Below are positions 60,746-64,000 of a DNA stretch of 64,000 bases, piece after piece. Source of the DNA: AP-15 sp963814865 (lineage in GTDB: Bacteria; Pseudomonadota; Alphaproteobacteria; ATCC43930; CGMCC-115725). The stretch is taken from NCBI GenBank assembly GCA_963814865.1, contig CAWFEN010000012.1:68778-132777 (forward strand). Reading direction: 5' to 3'. How positions within the stretch are numbered: position 1 is the first letter of the stretch; each line of letters begins with the position of its first letter. The position numbers and the translations under genes were made by a program. Under the pieces are notes generated by a model. It saw only the letters and a program-made list of their open reading frames with translations, made no database searches and was not told where the DNA came from.

Positions 60746-62431
60746 ATGCCGCCGTCAGTGCATCCGTTTATCGCGGCGCGACACGATCAGATGTTTCCCA
60801 CGCTCGCGCCGGTGGAAATCGAGCGGCTGGCGCGTTTCGGCGAGCATAAATCCTATGCGGCGGGTGCGAGCATCGTCGCCACCGGTGAAATCGCGCCAGG
60901 CGCCTTCCTCATCCTGAGCGGCCGGGTCGATGTCAGCCAGCGTGGACTCGGGCATTCCGATCCCATCGTTACTCACGGTCCAGGCTCGTTCATGGGCGAG
61001 TTGGCGCAGCTCTCCGGCCGCCCGTCCTTGGTGGACGCCGTCGCGAACGAGCCCGTCGAGACCGTCGTAATTCCGCCACGACGGTTGCGCGATCTTCTGG
61101 TGGAAGAAGCCGAATTGGGCGAACGGATCATGCGGGCGCTGATCCTGCGCCGCGTCGGGCTGCTCGAAACCGGCGGCGGCGGTCCGGTGATCGTCGGCCG
61201 GGCCGATAACGGCGACGTGCTGCGGCTCGAAGGATTTCTTGCCCGCAACGGTCACCCTCACCAGCGGCTCGATCCGAACATCGACCCCTGCGGGCAAACG
61301 CTGATCGAGCGTTTCCATATCGGCCCCGACGAGCTGCCGATCGTCGTCTGTCCCAATGGAGAACTGCTGCGCAATCCGAGCGAGGTCCAACTTGCCCGCT
61401 GCATCGGGCTTGTCGCACCGATCGATCCGAACAAAATTCATGACGTCATTATCGTGGGCGCCGGACCGGCGGGGCTTGCTGCCTCGGTCTATGCCGCATC
61501 CGAGGGGCTGTCGGTGCTCGTGCTGGATTGCCGCGCATTCGGCGGTCAGGCCGGCGCGTCGGCGCGCATCGAGAACTACCTGGGTTTTCCTACCGGCATT
61601 ACCGGCATGGCCCTGATGGGGCGAGCCCACAGCCAGGCGCAGAAATTCGGAGTTGAAATGGCGATCCCGGATGAGGTCGGAAGCTTACAGCGACTGGTTG
61701 ATGCGGACGCCGGACGCTTCTTGCTTACTCTGGCCAACCAGGAGAGCGCCCGTGCCCGCGCGGTCGTCATCGCGAGTGGAGCTCGGTATCGCCGTCTCGA
61801 TGTCGAGCATCTCAGCTCCTTTGAGGGCTCCTGCGTGCATTACTGGGCGTCGCCGTTGGAAGGACGGCTATGCGCGGGGCAGGAAGTAGCACTCGTGGGC
61901 GGGGGCAACTCCGCCGGCCAGGCAGCCGTGTACCTATCGAGCCAGGCCGCCAAGGTTTGGCTTATCATTCGCGCACCCAGCCTGGACACGGGCATGTCGC
62001 GCTACCTGGTCGACCGCATCGCCGCAACGCCCAACATCGAAATTCTGACCGAGACGGCCGTCGCCGGCCTCGAGGGGCAGGATGGTATTCTGAAAGGGAT
62101 CCGCTGCCGGTCGCACCGTTCCGGCGAAGAGACGAGGCGCGCGATCCGCCACCTCTTCTTGTTCATCGGTGCAGAGCCGAACACCGATTGGTTGGCAGGG
62201 TCGGGGGTAACCCTCGATGACAAGGGTTTTGTGCGCACGGATACAAACATCCATCGGCCGCTTCAGACCAGCCTGCCCGGCGTCTTCGCAATCGGCGATG
62301 TGCGCGCGGGCTCGGTCAAGCGCGTTGCCGCTGCGGTTGGGGAAGGGGCCCAAGTGGTGGCCGTGCTTCACGCGTTCCTGGCGGAAGCCGGGGACAAAGC
62401 CGCGCTCCCCACCCACCCCGGAGGATCCTGA
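60746..62431 (+). CDS. Cyclic-nucleotide-binding domain fused to thioredoxin-reductase-like flavoprotein
   Basis: A 561-residue fusion. Residues about 15-135 form a CRP-type cNMP-binding domain (YAAGASIVATGEIAPGAFLILSGRV, GPGSFMGELAQLSGRPSL). A Grx/Trx-like linker follows (about 155-230). A two-dinucleotide-domain flavoprotein follows: FAD motif VIIVGAGPAGLAASVYA near 236, GGQAGASARIENYLGFPTGI near 268, NADPH motif ALVGGGNSAGQAAVYLS near 384, FAD C-motif GVFAIGDVRAGSVKRVAAAVGEGA near 515. The CxxC of thioredoxin reductase is absent: the segment reads VHYWASPLEGRLC, so dithiol transfer is unlikely. The start at 60746 follows GAGGGA. It overlaps the zinc-finger gene by one base (TGATG). Confidence 0.85.
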   Translation: MPPSVHPFIAARHDQMFPTLAPVEIERLARFGEHKSYAAGASIVATGEIAPGAFLILSGRVDVSQRGLGHSDPIVTHGPGSFMGELAQLSGRPSLVDAVANEPVETVVIPPRRLRDLLVEEAELGERIMRALILRRVGLLETGGGGPVIVGRADNGDVLRLEGFLARNGHPHQRLDPNIDPCGQTLIERFHIGPDELPIVVCPNGELLRNPSEVQLARCIGLVAPIDPNKIHDVIIVGAGPAGLAASVYAASEGLSVLVLDCRAFGGQAGASARIENYLGFPTGITGMALMGRAHSQAQKFGVEMAIPDEVGSLQRLVDADAGRFLLTLANQESARARAVVIASGARYRRLDVEHLSSFEGSCVHYWASPLEGRLCAGQEVALVGGGNSAGQAAVYLSSQAAKVWLIIRAPSLDTGMSRYLVDRIAATPNIEILTETAVAGLEGQDGILKGIRCRSHRSGEETRRAIRHLFLFIGAEPNTDWLAGSGVTLDDKGFVRTDTNIHRPLQTSLPGVFAIGDVRAGSVKRVAAAVGEGAQVVAVLHAFLAEAGDKAALPTHPGGS

Positions 62432-62739
62432 TGCCACAGGAATGCGCTCATGCCGACGCCATTCGCGAAGTGACGCCAAGCGCGCTCGGCTGCGAGGAGT
62501 GTCTGAAGATTGGTTCGCCCTGGGTGCATCTGCGCCTGTGTCGGACCTGCGGCCATGTCGGCTGTTGCGACGACTCGCCGAACCGCCACGCCACGAAGCA
62601 TTTTCACCGCACGCACCATCCGGTCATCGAAGGCTATGACCCGCCCGAAGGCTGGGGATGGTGTTACGTCGACGAGACGATGCTTGACCTCAGCGATCGC
62701 GCCACGCCGCACAATGGTCCCATTCCCCGCTACTACTGA
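62431..62739 (+). CDS. UBP-type zinc finger protein
   Basis: A 102-residue stand-alone ZnF-UBP domain, the fold that in eukaryotic deubiquitinases binds the free C-terminal Gly-Gly of ubiquitin. Ligand candidates are C5, H7, C21, C24, C37, C40, C45/C46, H53, H57, H59, H62 and H63, seen in GCEECLK, LRLCRTCGHVGCCDDS and RHATKHFHRTHHP. The WGWCYVDE segment near residue 75 corresponds to the conserved Trp/Tyr edge. Its ATG overlaps the stop of the cNMP-flavoprotein gene. The partner that it binds is unknown. Confidence 0.85.
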   Translation: MPQECAHADAIREVTPSALGCEECLKIGSPWVHLRLCRTCGHVGCCDDSPNRHATKHFHRTHHPVIEGYDPPEGWGWCYVDETMLDLSDRATPHNGPIPRYY

Positions 62740-62803
62740 GGCGGACGGTTGCCCGCGAGCAAGGTGCGTTAAGTAGCTTCAGCATGACCCAGAGGGAGCC
62801 AAC

Positions 62804-63748
62804 ATGCCGCTTCCACCCGACGATAAGCTGATCCAGCTCGCCAACGATTTGCTCCAGCAATTCGACGCCATTTTCGGCCTGCATCCCGGGCTTCGCCCGG
62901 CTCACGCAAAAGGCGTTCTACTCACCGGCACGTTCAGCCCGTCTCCCGAAGCCGCTTCTCTGACGCGAGCGCCGCACGCCGGTCGCGAATCCACGCCCGT
63001 AACCGTGCGGTTTTCCAACTCCACCGGACTTCCGATGATCCCCGACAACGACCCCAACGCAAATCCTCGCGGACTGGCGATCCGCTTCCATCTGGCCGAT
63101 CGCGTCCACACCGACATCATTGCCCATTCGACGGACGGCTTCCCGACGCGAACCGGTCAGGAGTTTCTCGAATTCCTGCGTGCCGTCGCCGCGAGCGATC
63201 CCTCGAAGCCTTCCCCATCGCCGATCGAGGTGTTCCTCGGAGCACATCCGGCCGCCCTCGCCTTCGTGCAGGCGCCCAAGCCCAGCCCTGCCAGCTTCGC
63301 CAAGGAGGCCTATTTCGGTGTGACCGCGCTCCGTTTCATCAACCACCCCGGGGTCGCCCGGCACGGACGCTACCGCATTCGGCCGGAATCGGGCATCGAA
63401 CATCTTGACGAAGCGGCGTCCACGGGCAGGAACGCCAGCTACCTGTTCGACGAGCTTGCTCATCGCGTGGCAGCCGGCCCCATCCGGTTTCAAATCGGCG
63501 TACAGATCGCCGGCGAGGGTGACATAGTCGATGACGCAACCGTCCACTGGCCTGACGATCGGCCAGTGATCCCGTTTGGCGCCGTCACTCTGAACGCGCA
63601 GGCTGCGGATAACGGACCGCAGCAGAAGCACATCATCTTCGACCCGATTCCTCGCGTGGACGGTATCGAGCCCTCGGATGATCCGCTACTGGAGTTGCGT
63701 GCCGCGATTTATTTGTTGAGCGGCCGCCGCCGGCGCCAGGCTCAATAA
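62804..63748 (+). CDS. Small catalase-related peroxidase
   Basis: A 314-residue heme protein of the catalase-related family (SrpA-like), shorter than monofunctional catalases (about 480). Seen: the distal His in RPAHAKGVLLTGTF near residue 33, STPVTVRFSNSTGLPMIPDNDPNANPRGLAIRF near 65 with the conserved R-F-S and the Asn/Pro-Arg-Gly run, and the proximal region LLELRAAIYLLSGRRRR near 295 with the heme-ligand Tyr. It probably decomposes organic peroxides or hydrogen peroxide in the cytosol. No signal peptide. It follows the zinc finger gene by 64 bases, so the three genes may form a redox-defence group. Confidence 0.82.
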   Translation: MPLPPDDKLIQLANDLLQQFDAIFGLHPGLRPAHAKGVLLTGTFSPSPEAASLTRAPHAGRESTPVTVRFSNSTGLPMIPDNDPNANPRGLAIRFHLADRVHTDIIAHSTDGFPTRTGQEFLEFLRAVAASDPSKPSPSPIEVFLGAHPAALAFVQAPKPSPASFAKEAYFGVTALRFINHPGVARHGRYRIRPESGIEHLDEAASTGRNASYLFDELAHRVAAGPIRFQIGVQIAGEGDIVDDATVHWPDDRPVIPFGAVTLNAQAADNGPQQKHIIFDPIPRVDGIEPSDDPLLELRAAIYLLSGRRRRQAQ

Positions 63749-63947
63749 TGGTTGTATCGGGATTGAGATGTACGTCAGGCACCGGCTCCGGTGGGCCGAG
63801 GCCGGTAGATCGTCGGTTCACCGGACGAGCGGCGGCCTCCGTCACGTCAAACCGGGCGTCGTCGCTCGACGGCTTCAGGAACCGGCAGGCCGGATCATAA
63901 TCGACGGCACGCCCGCCAGCGTCGATGATGACCAAGCCGTCCGTCAT
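63633..63947 (-). CDS. Small hypothetical gene within repeat copy 2
   Basis: A 104-codon frame beginning MTDGLVIIDAGGRAVDYDP, then CRFLKPSSDDARFDVTEAAA. Only the first half (63809-63947) is shared with repeat copy 1. The rest has no similarity there and runs antisense over the last 115 bases of the catalase gene, so the true end may be earlier. Unrecognised. The persistence of the first 19 residues in both copies suggests it once encoded something. Confidence 0.35.
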   Translation of the reverse strand: MTDGLVIIDAGGRAVDYDPACRFLKPSSDDARFDVTEAAARPVNRRSTGLGPPEPVPDVHLNPDTTIIEPGAGGGRSTNKSRHATPVADHPRARYRPREESGRR

Positions 63948-64000
63948 CAGGCAAGGCTCCCGTCGGCCATATGCCGCCTCTCTACCACGCGCCCGTGCCG
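63809..64000. repeat. Dispersed repeat, copy 2 (reaches window edge)
   Basis: Direct-orientation partner of 56944-57131, 6.87 kb away. It includes the start of the small minus-strand gene and about 50 bases upstream of it. It is cut by the end of the window, so the length is unknown. Confidence 0.7.

Overview
The window looks like a chromosomal segment of a GC-rich (roughly two-thirds G+C) free-living alphaproteobacterium, probably a soil-type member of Rhodospirillales or a related order. This is inferred from the G/C-ending codons, the long antisense open frames and the gene families present (IlvD/Edd dehydratase, UXS/Ugd sugar enzymes, quinol-type NO reductase, many catabolic oxidoreductases). 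No rRNA, tRNA, CRISPR array, integrase or transposase was recognised.

Layout. 0-4.9 kb: end of an amidohydrolase, then a leftward chrA - exported creatininase - YVTN propeller group and two small unknown genes. 4.9-16 kb: small-molecule catabolism with an interrupted oxalyl-CoA decarboxylase, an interrupted alpha/beta hydrolase, an IlvD/Edd dehydratase, a PEP-mutase-family lyase, an amidohydrolase, an MBL-fold enzyme with a CobW/G3E metallochaperone, a YoaK/DUF1275 protein, an XRE regulator and a carboxymuconolactone-decarboxylase-like protein. 16-18.6 kb: leuA with a long leader. 19-21.6 kb: HldD and a GT4 glycosyltransferase. 21.5-33 kb: the most notable locus, a leftward gene set with a medium-chain reductase, a tiny ORF, a PhyH dioxygenase, a 2490-residue fully reducing PKS with a C-methyltransferase (KS-AT-DH-MT-ER-KR-ACP) and a PLP-dependent alpha-oxoamine synthase. 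This combination matches the logic of fungal sphinganine-analogue toxins such as fumonisin (HR-PKS Fum1, alpha-oxoamine synthase Fum8, 2-OG dioxygenase Fum3).

33-43 kb: a ketopantoate-reductase-like protein, a quinol NO reductase with an FNR/NNR-type box, a MaoC/TauD pair, a histidine phosphatase, a two-domain Usp, a catalytically dead HtrA-like protein and an orphan cysD. 43-51.3 kb: an extracellular-glycan locus with UDP-xylose synthase, Ugd, GalE, a glycoside hydrolase-GT2 fusion and an ABC exporter. 51.4-56.2 kb: small metabolic enzymes (cupin, lactonase-like MBL, HAD, RidA, GST, Ldh family). 57-64 kb: a frame-split beta-strand-repeat surface-type protein, a cNMP/thioredoxin-reductase-like fusion followed by a UBP-type zinc finger, and a small catalase. 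About 190 bp of near-identical DNA brackets this last part.

Five genes or gene ends (oxc twice, hydrolase, leuA, beta-strand protein) contain a net +1 shift, each at a mononucleotide run. Either the consensus has homopolymer errors or several genes are decaying; the sequence alone cannot decide.
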